Positions 42,546 to 50,876 of a stretch of 64,000 bases of DNA are shown in pieces. The position numbers were made by a program, and so were the translations under genes. Source of the stretch: RYN-230 sp963770545 (GTDB taxonomy: Bacteria; Actinomycetota; Actinomycetes; Streptosporangiales; Streptosporangiaceae); the NCBI GenBank assembly GCA_963770545.1, contig CAVYQF010000016.1, positions 120,374 through 184,373 of the forward strand, in the 5' to 3' direction. A model generated the notes under the pieces. That model saw nothing but the letters and a program-made list of their open reading frames with translations. It did not search any database and was not told where the DNA came from. Positions within the stretch are counted from its first letter, which is position 1. The number at the start of each line of letters is the position of its first letter.

Positions 42546-44786
42546 TCAGGTGTTCTGGGCGGCCAGGCGGCGCAGCGCGTCCCGGGCTACTGCCGGGTCC
42601 GTGGTAGCCCAGAACGGCGGGAGCGACGCCCGCAGGAAGCCCCCGTACCGGGCGGTGGCCAGCCGGGGATCGAGGATCGCCACCATGCCCCGGTCGTCCA
42701 TGGTGCGCAGCAGACGGCCAGCCCCCTGGGCGAGGAGCAGCGCCGCGTGAGAGACGGCGATAGCCATGAACCCGTTGCCGCCGCGGGCCCCCACCATCCG
42801 CTGCCGGGCGGAGGCCAGCGGGTCGTCCGGGCGCGGGAACGGAATCCGGTCGATGACCACCAGCTGCAGCGCCGGCCCCGGGACGTCCACGCCCTGCCAC
42901 AGGGACAGGGTGCCGAACAGGCAGCTGGTCTCATACTCCGCAAACTGCCGGATGAGCTGGCCGGTGGAGTCGTCACCCTGGCAGAACAGGGGGACGCTGA
43001 GTGCGCCGCGGAGCTCCAGCGCGGCCTGCCGGGCGGCCCGCATGGACGAGAACAGGCCGAGCGTGCGGCCGCCCGCCGCGGTGATCAGCTCGCTCAGCTC
43101 GGTCAGGTAGGCCGGCGGGAGCCCGTCCCGGCCGGGCGGGGGCAGGTGCTTGGCGACGTACAGGATGCCGCGGTGAGGATGGTCGAAGGGCGAGCCGACG
43201 TCCAGGCCGGACCAGGCCAGGCCGTGCGGGGACGGCTCCTGCGGTGACTCCCCCGCGGCGGCCGCGCCGGTTTCCGGCCCGTCGGCCGCTTCCGGGCCGG
43301 GCGGCTCCGGATCAGGCGTCTCGGTGCCGGTCTCGGGCGGCGCGGTCCCCGGCGTCTCGGTCCCGGGCGGCGCGGTCCCGGACGCCTCGGTCCCGGCCGG
43401 CTCGGCCTCGCTCCCGGGGCGGGGCAGTCCCCACTGCCGGGCCAGCGGCTCGAACGAGCCGCCGAGAGCCAGGGTCGCCGAAGTCAGCACCACAGTCTGG
43501 CGACGGAACAGGCGCTCCGCGAGCAGCGCTCCGACCTGCAACGGGGCCACCCGGAGCGTGGCCGGGCGGCGCGGGTCCTCGACCACCGGCCGGTCCATCC
43601 AGACCACGTCGGTCCGGGAGGTGAGGTCCTCCACGTACGAGACCAGGATCCGCTCCGCGGTGCCCACCAGATCGTCCAGGCCCGCCAGCGCCGCGCGCGT
43701 CGCGGCCTGCTGCTCGGGCGCGTCCTCACCCGCCTGCTTGGCACTGGACCGGATCTCGGTCGCGCACCCGGCGGCGGCGTCGCGCACCAGGGCCAGCGCG
43801 CTGGACAGGTCGCTGTCCAGGAAGTCCAGGCGGCCGTCGCGGGACCCGGCGAAGGCCCGGGCGGCCGCCTCACCCGCCTCCCGGAGGCGTCCGGCCGCAT
43901 CCGCGGACAGCAGCCGCCCGACCCGACGGGCCGCCGTGTCCACCCCGGCTGCGGACAGTTCCCCGCTCGCGGCGCTGGTGACCCGGTTCACCAGGTCATG
44001 GGCCTCGTCGATGATGACGACGTCGTGCTCGGGGAGGACCGGGAACGACTCCAGCGCGTCGATCGCGAGCAGAGCGTGATTGGTCACCACGATGCTGGCT
44101 TTGGCCGCGGTCAGCCGGGCCTGCTCCGCGTAGCAGTCACGGCCGAACGGGCAGCGCTGGGCGCCGAGGCATTCCCGGGCGCTCACCGACACCTGCCGCC
44201 AGGCCCGGTCGTCTACGCCGGGGACGAGTTCGTCGCGGTCGCCGGTCGTGGTCCGGGCCGCCCACTCGTGGACCCGCTCGACCTGCTGGCCGACCGCGGA
44301 GGTCGCGCCCCGGTCGAAGAGCACGTCGCGGGGATCTTCAGGCGCGCCCGATTTCAGCCGGTGCAGGCACAGATAGTTGCGGCGGCCCTTCAGGATCGCG
44401 AAATCAGGTTCCTGTCCCAGCAACGGCTTCAGCGTCGTCGCCAGCCGGGGCAGGTCCCGGTCGATCAGCTGGCGCTGCAGGGCGATGGTGGCGGTGGCCA
44501 CCACGACGGCACTGCCGCTGGCCAGCGCGTGCGCGACCGCAGGCACCAGGTAGGCCAGGGACTTGCCCGTCCCGGTGCCCGCCTGGACCGCGAGGTGCTC
44601 ACCAGAGCGGAGGGACGCCTCCACCGCCTCGGCCATCGCGACCTGGCCGGGCCGCTCGGCGCCGCCGATCCCGGCCACGGCCGTAGCAAGCAGGTCAGGC
44701 ACGGCAGGCAGCGCCCGGGCGTCCACCTTGGCCGGGGCGGGCCCAGGGCGCGGGCCAGCCTGCGCGAATTCTTCACCGGGGGCCAC
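42546..44786 (-). CDS. DinG-family ATP-dependent DNA helicase
   Basis: 746 residues of superfamily 2, XPD/DinG group. Motif I is QAGTGTGKSLAYLVPA, motif II IIDEAHDLV, and the iron-sulfur cluster cysteines appear as the Cys of RRNYLCLHRL plus three in ECLGAQRCPFGRDCYAE. The C-terminal RecA lobe ends with DDPLASARQRM and RLLRTMDDRGMVAILDPR. It should unwind DNA 5'-3', including R-loops and replication-blocking structures. A ~65-residue Pro/Glu/Thr-rich insertion with 27-bp repeats (nt 43220-43420) splits the second helicase lobe. ATG 44786 is the first start. Confidence 0.9.
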   Translation of the reverse strand: MAPGEEFAQAGPRPGPAPAKVDARALPAVPDLLATAVAGIGGAERPGQVAMAEAVEASLRSGEHLAVQAGTGTGKSLAYLVPAVAHALASGSAVVVATATIALQRQLIDRDLPRLATTLKPLLGQEPDFAILKGRRNYLCLHRLKSGAPEDPRDVLFDRGATSAVGQQVERVHEWAARTTTGDRDELVPGVDDRAWRQVSVSARECLGAQRCPFGRDCYAEQARLTAAKASIVVTNHALLAIDALESFPVLPEHDVVIIDEAHDLVNRVTSAASGELSAAGVDTAARRVGRLLSADAAGRLREAGEAAARAFAGSRDGRLDFLDSDLSSALALVRDAAAGCATEIRSSAKQAGEDAPEQQAATRAALAGLDDLVGTAERILVSYVEDLTSRTDVVWMDRPVVEDPRRPATLRVAPLQVGALLAERLFRRQTVVLTSATLALGGSFEPLARQWGLPRPGSEAEPAGTEASGTAPPGTETPGTAPPETGTETPDPEPPGPEAADGPETGAAAAGESPQEPSPHGLAWSGLDVGSPFDHPHRGILYVAKHLPPPGRDGLPPAYLTELSELITAAGGRTLGLFSSMRAARQAALELRGALSVPLFCQGDDSTGQLIRQFAEYETSCLFGTLSLWQGVDVPGPALQLVVIDRIPFPRPDDPLASARQRMVGARGGNGFMAIAVSHAALLLAQGAGRLLRTMDDRGMVAILDPRLATARYGGFLRASLPPFWATTDPAVARDALRRLAAQNT

Positions 44787-44873
44787 GTCTGGAACGCTAC
44801 CGTGCGGCGGCGACAGCCCACGCGGTAGCGCGCCGGTGGATGAACCCCGGGCAGGGCGGCCCGGGTCCCGGGG

Positions 44874-46220
44874 TCAGCCGTAGGGCAGGAAGCAGATCCC
44901 GGCGTGGCCGCTCTGGCCACCGCAGGTGTCGCTGCCGTCCAGGTTGTCGCTGGCGATCCACAGGCCGGCGCTGGTGGCCAGCATGTCGTCGGCGCCCAGG
45001 CCCCGGGCCCGGCTGTAATATCCCGCGGAGCCCGCCGAGTTGACGTACAGGGCCCCATTCCCGGGGTCCAGGCCCTCCAGGCCCGGCGCGTTGTAGCCGC
45101 CGGAGCCGAGGTTGTTGCAGCCGTTGCCGTTCATGGAATAGCGCTCGTGGCCGCCGAAATAGGCGGCGCGGGTGTCGGCCGCAGCCGAGTAGAGCGAATC
45201 ACAGCCGGTGTAGTTGATCCACTTGTGCCGGACTGAGGCCCGTGTCGCCGGGTACGCCAGCGCGGCATCGCAGGGTCCCGAGCGCGCTCCGTGATTGCTG
45301 CCGCCGACGGTGTGATAGCCGGTCGTGCCGACGTAGACGGTGGAGTCATCCGGCGACCAGGCCGCCGAGCGGGCCCAGAACGACTCGGTACAGGCGGCGT
45401 TGAAGTCCGGCGACGTCCAGCCGGTCACGCTGGCCCGCGAGCCCCCCACGTTCAGCATGAACATCTGGTGCCGGGTCACGCCGCCGACCCGGCTGAACAC
45501 GCCTTCGACCAGGTCGAGGGAGCCGCTGTGGCTGAGCTGCTGGTTAAAGACCTGGCTGCCCGAGATGGCCAGCCTCGCGAACCCGTCGCCCCGGCCGTTA
45601 CGCGAGTCCAGGCTGATCATGTGGGCGGTGCCGGACCCGTTGATGGACGTGAACTTGCCGCCCGTCAGCAGATGGCCCCCGACCCTGGCCAGGGTGTCCA
45701 CCGTGCCGTTGGCGCTGTGCGCGAAGCCGCGGAGCACGTTGCCTGTCCGGGCGCTGATCTCGGCGATGTTGCGCACCCTGGTGCCGTTGACCCGGGTGAA
45801 GTTGCCGCCAATGTAGACGTCTGAGCACTTGCGGCCGCTGAAGGCGATGGAGTTGATCGCGGCCGCGCCGTCCTCGTCGGTCTTGGTGCTGCCCACCACC
45901 CGGGGCGCCCACGACGTGACGCTGTACGGGCTGGTCGCGCTGAAGCTGAAGATGTCTGTGCGCGCGTAGGTCCTGCTGCCCTGCTTGATCGAGCTGAAGC
46001 TGCCGACCGCATACATCACGCCGTTGCACTTAGCGAGCTGGCGGATCTGCTCCCGGGGCTGGGACGTGCTGGCCAGCCGCGGGGTGCCGCTGGCCGGAGC
46101 GGGCGACACGACCCCCGCGGGCGGCTGTTCGCCACCCGTTCCGGCCTGGGCCGCAGCCATGCCGAGCGTCAGCATCCCGCCGGCGGCGGTAACCGCGGTA
46201 GCCGCGATCAGTTTGCGCAC
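44874..46220 (-). CDS. Secreted beta-propeller-like protein of unknown function
   Basis: 448 residues. A signal peptide (MRKLIAATAVTAAGGMLTLG, ending AAAQAG) is followed by repeated units of about 50 residues with patterns such as VYIGGNFTRVNG, LLTGGKFTSINGSG and VYVGTTGYHTVGGS, which suggest blades of a beta-propeller similar to DUF5122/delta-60-type repeats. Several Cys (CNG, KCSD, CTES, GPCD, GCDS, GCNN, DTCG, GICF) may form disulfides, as expected outside the cell. No catalytic motif is recognised; a surface or spore-related role is possible. It stands alone, divergent from the acyl-CoA synthetase gene. Confidence 0.75.
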   Translation of the reverse strand: MRKLIAATAVTAAGGMLTLGMAAAQAGTGGEQPPAGVVSPAPASGTPRLASTSQPREQIRQLAKCNGVMYAVGSFSSIKQGSRTYARTDIFSFSATSPYSVTSWAPRVVGSTKTDEDGAAAINSIAFSGRKCSDVYIGGNFTRVNGTRVRNIAEISARTGNVLRGFAHSANGTVDTLARVGGHLLTGGKFTSINGSGTAHMISLDSRNGRGDGFARLAISGSQVFNQQLSHSGSLDLVEGVFSRVGGVTRHQMFMLNVGGSRASVTGWTSPDFNAACTESFWARSAAWSPDDSTVYVGTTGYHTVGGSNHGARSGPCDAALAYPATRASVRHKWINYTGCDSLYSAAADTRAAYFGGHERYSMNGNGCNNLGSGGYNAPGLEGLDPGNGALYVNSAGSAGYYSRARGLGADDMLATSAGLWIASDNLDGSDTCGGQSGHAGICFLPYG

Positions 46221-46345
46221 GAGTCCCCCCCATTTTACAGTTTGCCCAGCTTAACCCCAGTGTGCGCTGATCACCGTGTGTCACCGGTCACGTTTTAGGT
46301 ACCGCCTCGTTCCCAGCGCCGGGGACCAACTGCCACGATGGCCTC

Positions 46346-48144
46346 ATGACCGACGCGCCCTCGCCCACGCAGGTCTTCCGCGACGCCCGGGACCGGTTGC
46401 TGCGCCGCCGTGAGGACTACCCGGCCGCGCTGGCCGAGTTTTCCTGGCCGCAGCTGGACCAGTTCAACTGGGCCCTGGACTGGTTCGATGTGATCGCGGC
46501 CGAGCACCCGGACCGTGACGCGCTGCGCATCGTGGCCGACGGGGACGCCGCCGCCCGGATCAGCTACGGGGAGATGGCCGCCCGCTCCAACCAGGTAGCC
46601 AACTGGCTGCGCGGCCTCGGCGCCCGGCGCGGTGACCGGCTGCTGCTGATGCTGGGCAACATCGCGCCGCTGTGGGAGATCATCCTGGCCGCGATGAAGC
46701 TCGGCGTGGTCATCATCCCGGCCAGCACCCTGCTTGGCCCGGACGACCTGGCCGACCGGGTGGCCCGCGGCGATGTCCGGCACGTGATCACCGAGTACGG
46801 CCACACCCCCCGGTTCGCTGAGGTCCCGGGCGACTGGACCCGGGTGGCGGTCAGCGTCAGCCCCGGGGCACCGCCGCCCGGCGGCTGGCACGGTTACGCC
46901 GAGGCGGCCACCGCCAGCCCCCGCTTCGTCGCGGAGGGCGAGACGCTCGCAGCCGATCCGTTGCTGCTGTATTTCACGTCCGGTACCACCGCCCAGCCCA
47001 AGCTGGTGGAGCATACCCACGCCAGCTATCCGGCTGGTCATCTCTCGACCATGTACTGGATCGGCCTGCAGCCGGGCGATGTGCACCTGAACATCTCCTC
47101 CCCGGGCTGGGCCAAGCACGCGTGGAGCAACGTCTACGCGCCGTGGATCGCGGGGGCGACCGTGCTGGTGCTCGGTTACGAGCGGTTTTCCGCCCAGGCG
47201 CTGATGGACGCCATCGGCGGCTACGGGGTGACCACGTTCTGCGCCCCGCCCACGGTCTGGCGGATGCTCATCCAGGCCGACCTGAGCGTGTGTGACGTGA
47301 GCAGGCTGCGCGAGTGCGTGGCCGCGGGCGAGCCGCTGAACCCCGAGGTGATCGACCAGGTGCGGCGGGCCTGGGGGATCACGGTGCGGGACGGTTACGG
47401 CCAGACCGAGACCACCGCCCAGGTCGGCAACTCCCCGGGGCAGCCGCTGAGGCCGGGCTCGATGGGCCGCCCGCTGCCCGGCTACACCGTGGCCCTGGTC
47501 AACCCGCTGACCGGCGAGCCCGGCCAGGAGGGCGAGATCTGCCTGGACCTGGCCCAGCGGCCGCTGGGCCTGATGACCGGGTACCGGGGCGATGAGGAGC
47601 GGGCTGCCGAGGCCATGCGCGGCGGCTACTACCACACCGGGGACGTGGCCAGCCGGGACGCCGACGGGTACCTGACCTACATCGGGCGGACCGACGACGT
47701 GTTCAAGGCGTCGGACTACCGGATCTCCCCGTTCGAGCTGGAGAGCGTGCTGATCGAGCACGAGGCGGTGGCCGAGGCGGCCGTGGTCCCGTCGCCGGAC
47801 CCGATGCGGTTCGCGGTGCCCAAGGCGTATGTCACGCTCGCGGCCGGATTCGAGCCCTCGCCGGAGACCGCGGTGTCGATCCTCGCTTACACCCGGCAGC
47901 GGCTCTCCCCGTACAAGCGGATCAGGCGGCTGGAGTTCAGCGAGCTGCCCAAGACCATCTCCGGCAAGATCCGCCGGGTGGAACTGCGGGCCCAGGAGAC
48001 CGGGCGGCTCGGGACGCCGGGGACCGGCGCGGCCGCAGGGACGGAACCGGGCCGGGCGGAACCGGGGCCGACGGAACCGGGCGGGCGGGCCCGCGCGGCC
48101 CCCTGGAGTTCTGGGAAGAGGACTTCCCTGACCTCAAAGCCTGA
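46346..48144 (+). CDS. AMP-binding acyl-CoA synthetase, apparent frameshift near the 3' end
   Basis: ANL-superfamily ligase of medium-chain acyl-CoA/acetyl-CoA synthetase type. The A3 loop YFTSGTTAQPKLVEHTHAS, A5 DGYGQTET, A7 YYHTGDVASRDADGYLTYIGR, hinge and A10 PKTISGKIRR are all present. The original frame runs on past the normal end into the next gene, while the family's usual C-terminal EFWEEDFPDL is encoded at 48103-48144 in the -1 frame. One more C in the run at 48099-48103 would join them (AAPLEFWEEDF...). The gene would then stop at 48144, two bases before the phosphoglycerate mutase start. The change truncates nothing catalytic; a sequencing slip is possible. Confidence 0.85.
48043..48087 (+). 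repeat. 15-bp tandem repeat near the end of the acyl-CoA synthetase gene
   Basis: Three units starting GGAACCGGG at 48043-48057, 48058-48072 and 48073-48087 encode EPG-containing pentapeptides, similar to the araB tail. The frameshift follows within 16 bases. Confidence 0.75.
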
Positions 48145-48146
48145 CG

Positions 48147-48863
48147 GTGGGAACAGAGCGGCCCGCGGGCGGCCCGTACCGGCTGGTGATCCTGCGGCAC
48201 GGGGAAAGCGAGTGGAACGCGAGCGACCGGTTCACCGGCTGGGTCAACGTGGCGCTCTCCCCGGCCGGGGAACGGCAAGCCGCCCGCGCGGGGCGGCTGC
48301 TGGCCCGCCGCGGGCGGCTGCCGGGCTTCGTGCACACCTCGGTGCAGCGGCGCGCCATCCGCACCGCCGACCTGGCCCTGGCCGAATGCGACCGGGACTG
48401 GATCCCGGTCCGCCGGTCGTGGCGGCTGAACTCCAACCACTACGGGGCCCTGCAGGGCCGCATCAAGGCCGAGGTCCGGGCGGAGGCCGGCGAGGAGCAG
48501 TTCATGCGCTGGCGCCGGTCCTACGACGCCGCGCCGCCGCCGGTTGACACCGGCGCGGAGTACTCGCAGTTCGGTGACGCCCGCTACGCGGCCGTCCCGC
48601 CGGACATCCGGCCCCGGGCCGAGTCACTCAAGGACGTCACCGCCCGGCTGCTGCCGTACTGGTACGACGCGATCGTCCCGGATCTGTGCTCCGGCCAGGT
48701 CGTGCTGGTCGTCTCGCACGGCAACACGCTCCGGGCGCTGGTCAGGCACCTGGAGCGGATGTCCGACGACGACGTCACCAGGCTCAACGTGCCGAACGCA
48801 ACCCCGCTGGCCTATGACCTCGGCCCGGACCTGCGTCCCGTCGGCCCCCGGGTCAGCTGGTGA
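48147..48863 (+). CDS. gpmA: 2,3-bisphosphoglycerate-dependent phosphoglycerate mutase-like protein
   Basis: 238 residues. The phosphohistidine motif LRHGESEWN (H18), TSVQRRAIRTADLAL, and the second His in VVSHGNTLRALV match dPGM. The usual LNERHYGALQG, which holds the catalytic acid Glu, reads LNSNHYGALQG (S96, N97). The enzyme may therefore have altered mutase or phosphatase activity. GTG 48147 follows the inferred acyl-CoA synthetase stop by two bases. Its 3' end overlaps the convergent ABC permease gene by 11 bases. Confidence 0.88.
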   Translation: MGTERPAGGPYRLVILRHGESEWNASDRFTGWVNVALSPAGERQAARAGRLLARRGRLPGFVHTSVQRRAIRTADLALAECDRDWIPVRRSWRLNSNHYGALQGRIKAEVRAEAGEEQFMRWRRSYDAAPPPVDTGAEYSQFGDARYAAVPPDIRPRAESLKDVTARLLPYWYDAIVPDLCSGQVVLVVSHGNTLRALVRHLERMSDDDVTRLNVPNATPLAYDLGPDLRPVGPRVSW

Positions 48864-49779
48864 CGTCGGCGCTGGTGAAGCGGGCCCAGGCGATCGAGCC
48901 GAAGATCACGATGTAGGCCCCGAACGACAGCAGCCCGTGCAGCAGGCTGGTCGTGTCGACCGGCACGCGCAGCAGCGAGTCGAAGGACAGCCAGAAATGC
49001 GTCGGCAGGTACGGGTGGATCACCGCGAACTGGGCCACGTTGTCGGCCACCTCGCTGGCCACCGCGAGGACCAGAACGGCCGCGATCGCGCCGATCGGGT
49101 GCTCGGTCAGGGTCGAGATGGCCAGCCCGATCGCGGCCAGCGCGGCCATCCCCGCGGCCACGTACAACGTGACGAACAGCAGCCGGAGCAGGCCGTCCGC
49201 GAGGGACACGGTCGTCCCGGACAGCAGCGTCACCGGCCCGATCGGGAACAGGATCGCGCCCATGATCAGCGACACCGCCGACACCAGCAGGCACGCCGCC
49301 AGCCCGAAGATGACCACGGCCACGTATTTGACGGACAGCAGCCGGGTCCGGCCGGCCTGCACGGTGAGCAAGTAGCGCAGTGTGCCCAGGCCCGCCTCGC
49401 CGGCGATCGAGTCCCCGGACACCACCGCCACCACCAGGGGCAGCACCAGGGTGAGCAGGATGGTGAGGGCCAGGAAGGACAGGAACACCCCGTTCCCGGC
49501 GAGCTGGGCGAAGAACGACGCGGCCGGCCCGTTCCCGCCGCCACCCCCGCCGTGCGGCATCGACACCCGCAGCCCGATGCCCAGGATCACCGGCAGCACC
49601 ACGAGCACGCCGAGCAGGGCCAGGTTGCGCCAGCGCCGGAACATCAGGCGCAGCTCGCTGCCCAGCAACCGGAGCCAGGTGAGGACGCCGTTGCGCGGCC
49701 GGGGGTGTGCGGCCAGGACCGCGCCGCCCGCACCGGCCGGGACGTCCCCGCGGGGAGCGGACAGCTCAGCCGTCGACAT
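48853..49779 (-). CDS. ABC transporter permease
   Basis: 308 residues with six predicted helices and a large extracytoplasmic loop between the first two (Gly-rich HGGGGGGNGPAASFF), the layout of ABC-2 type permeases (SGDSIAGEAGLGTLRYLLT is a typical cytoplasmic coupling segment). It pairs with the upstream ATPase, whose 3' end it overlaps by 14 bases. The substrate is unknown. Confidence 0.9.
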   Translation of the reverse strand: MSTAELSAPRGDVPAGAGGAVLAAHPRPRNGVLTWLRLLGSELRLMFRRWRNLALLGVLVVLPVILGIGLRVSMPHGGGGGGNGPAASFFAQLAGNGVFLSFLALTILLTLVLPLVVAVVSGDSIAGEAGLGTLRYLLTVQAGRTRLLSVKYVAVVIFGLAACLLVSAVSLIMGAILFPIGPVTLLSGTTVSLADGLLRLLFVTLYVAAGMAALAAIGLAISTLTEHPIGAIAAVLVLAVASEVADNVAQFAVIHPYLPTHFWLSFDSLLRVPVDTTSLLHGLLSFGAYIVIFGSIAWARFTSADVTS

Positions 49780-50876
49780 CGAAGCCCTCCCCGGTAAGAC
49801 CGACGAACAGTTCCTCGAGGCTCGGCCGCGGCGTGTCCAGGCCGGCCACCGGGACGCCGGCGTAGACCAGCTCGCGGCAGATCTGCTCCGGCGCCTGGTC
49901 GCCGAGGGCGGCGGACGCCTCCCCGCCGGCGGCCGCCACGTCGGCCAGCCCCAGCTTGCCCAGGACCTCCGCGGCCCGGGTGGGGTCCGTCGTGGTCACC
50001 CGGATCCGGGCCGTGCCGCGGGCGCGCAATTCCTCCAGCGGTCCCTGGAAGACCAGCCGGCCGGTCCGCATGACGCCCACCTGGGTGCAGATCTGCTCGA
50101 CCTCGGCGAGCAGGTGGGAGGAGACCAGGACGGTGATGCCGTCGGTGGCGATCTCGCGGATCAGCCCGCGTACCTCGCGGGTGCCCTGCGGGTCGAGCCC
50201 GTTGGTGGGCTCGTCCAGGATGATCAGCTCCCGTGGCTGGAGCAGGCTGGCCGCGATGGCCAGGCGCTGCTTCATGCCGAGGGAGTAGGCCCGGTAGTGC
50301 TTCTTCTTCGCGGCGAGCAGGCCGACCCGCTCCAGCGCCTCGCTGATCCGCGCCTTCGCCGTGCCCGGGTCGGCGGTCCGGTCGGCCGCGTCCACCCGGG
50401 CCAGGTTGTCCCAGCCGGACAGCTGCGGGTAGAACGCGGGCCCCTCGACCAGGGACCCGACCCGGGGCAGCACCTGGACGGTACCCGCGGGCATCGGCAC
50501 GCCGAGCAGCGCGTGACTGCCCTGGGTGGGGTAGACCAGGCCGAGCAGCATCCGGATCGTGGTCGTCTTGCCGGACCCGTTGGGGCCGAGGAAGCCGTAG
50601 ACGCTGCCCCGGGGCACCAGCATGTCGAGGCCGTCCACCGCCAGCTGGCCGCTGCGGAACCTCTTGGTCAGCCCCGCCGTGACAATCGCGGGGACGGCCT
50701 CCGCCCCGGCGGCCGCCCCCGCGGCGGCGGCCGCGGGGGCGGGGGCGTCCGGGCGGGCGGCCGGCGCGGAGCCGGTGCTGGCCTGGCCCGGTGCTGGCCT
50801 GGCCCGTGCTGGCCTGGCCCGGTGCTCGGCCGTGGCCCGTGCTGGCCTGGCCCGTGGACACTTGGCCGGTGCTCAC
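49766..50876 (-). CDS. ABC transporter ATP-binding protein with apparent frameshift in an N-terminal repeat
   Basis: The conserved part has Walker A GFLGPNGSGKTTTIRMLLG, signature YSLGMKQRLAIAASLL and Walker B LIILDEPTNGLDPQG. The essential first strand AIVTAGLTKRFRSGQLAVDG lies upstream of the only in-frame start (GTG 50638), and no ATG/GTG/TTG occurs in that frame back to the stop at 50873. A GTG at 50876 overlaps the upstream gene's stop (GTGA) and reads STGQ-type repeats in another frame. Removing one base from the 16-nt unit at 50783-50798, where neighbours are 15 nt, joins the two frames. The gene is therefore either frameshifted or has a sequence error. It forms an operon with the LolA-like gene and the permease. 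Confidence 0.82.
50768..50876 (-). repeat. 15-bp tandem repeat at the ABC ATPase N-terminus, with one 16-base unit
   Basis: Read on the minus strand from GTG 50876, codon-sized units encode (V/A)STGQ-like pentapeptides: two diverged units, several of the GCCAGCACGGGCCAG type, an 18-base unit, a 16-base unit at 50783-50798 and a last 15-base unit at 50768-50782. The 16-base unit causes the frame change. Confidence 0.8.

Noticed and set aside
48145..48547. Acyl-CoA synthetase genuinely extending 130 codons into gpmA
   Set aside because: The extension is Arg/Gly/Pro-rich, overlaps a clear gpmA gene and lacks the family's C-terminal motif, which is found in the adjacent frame.
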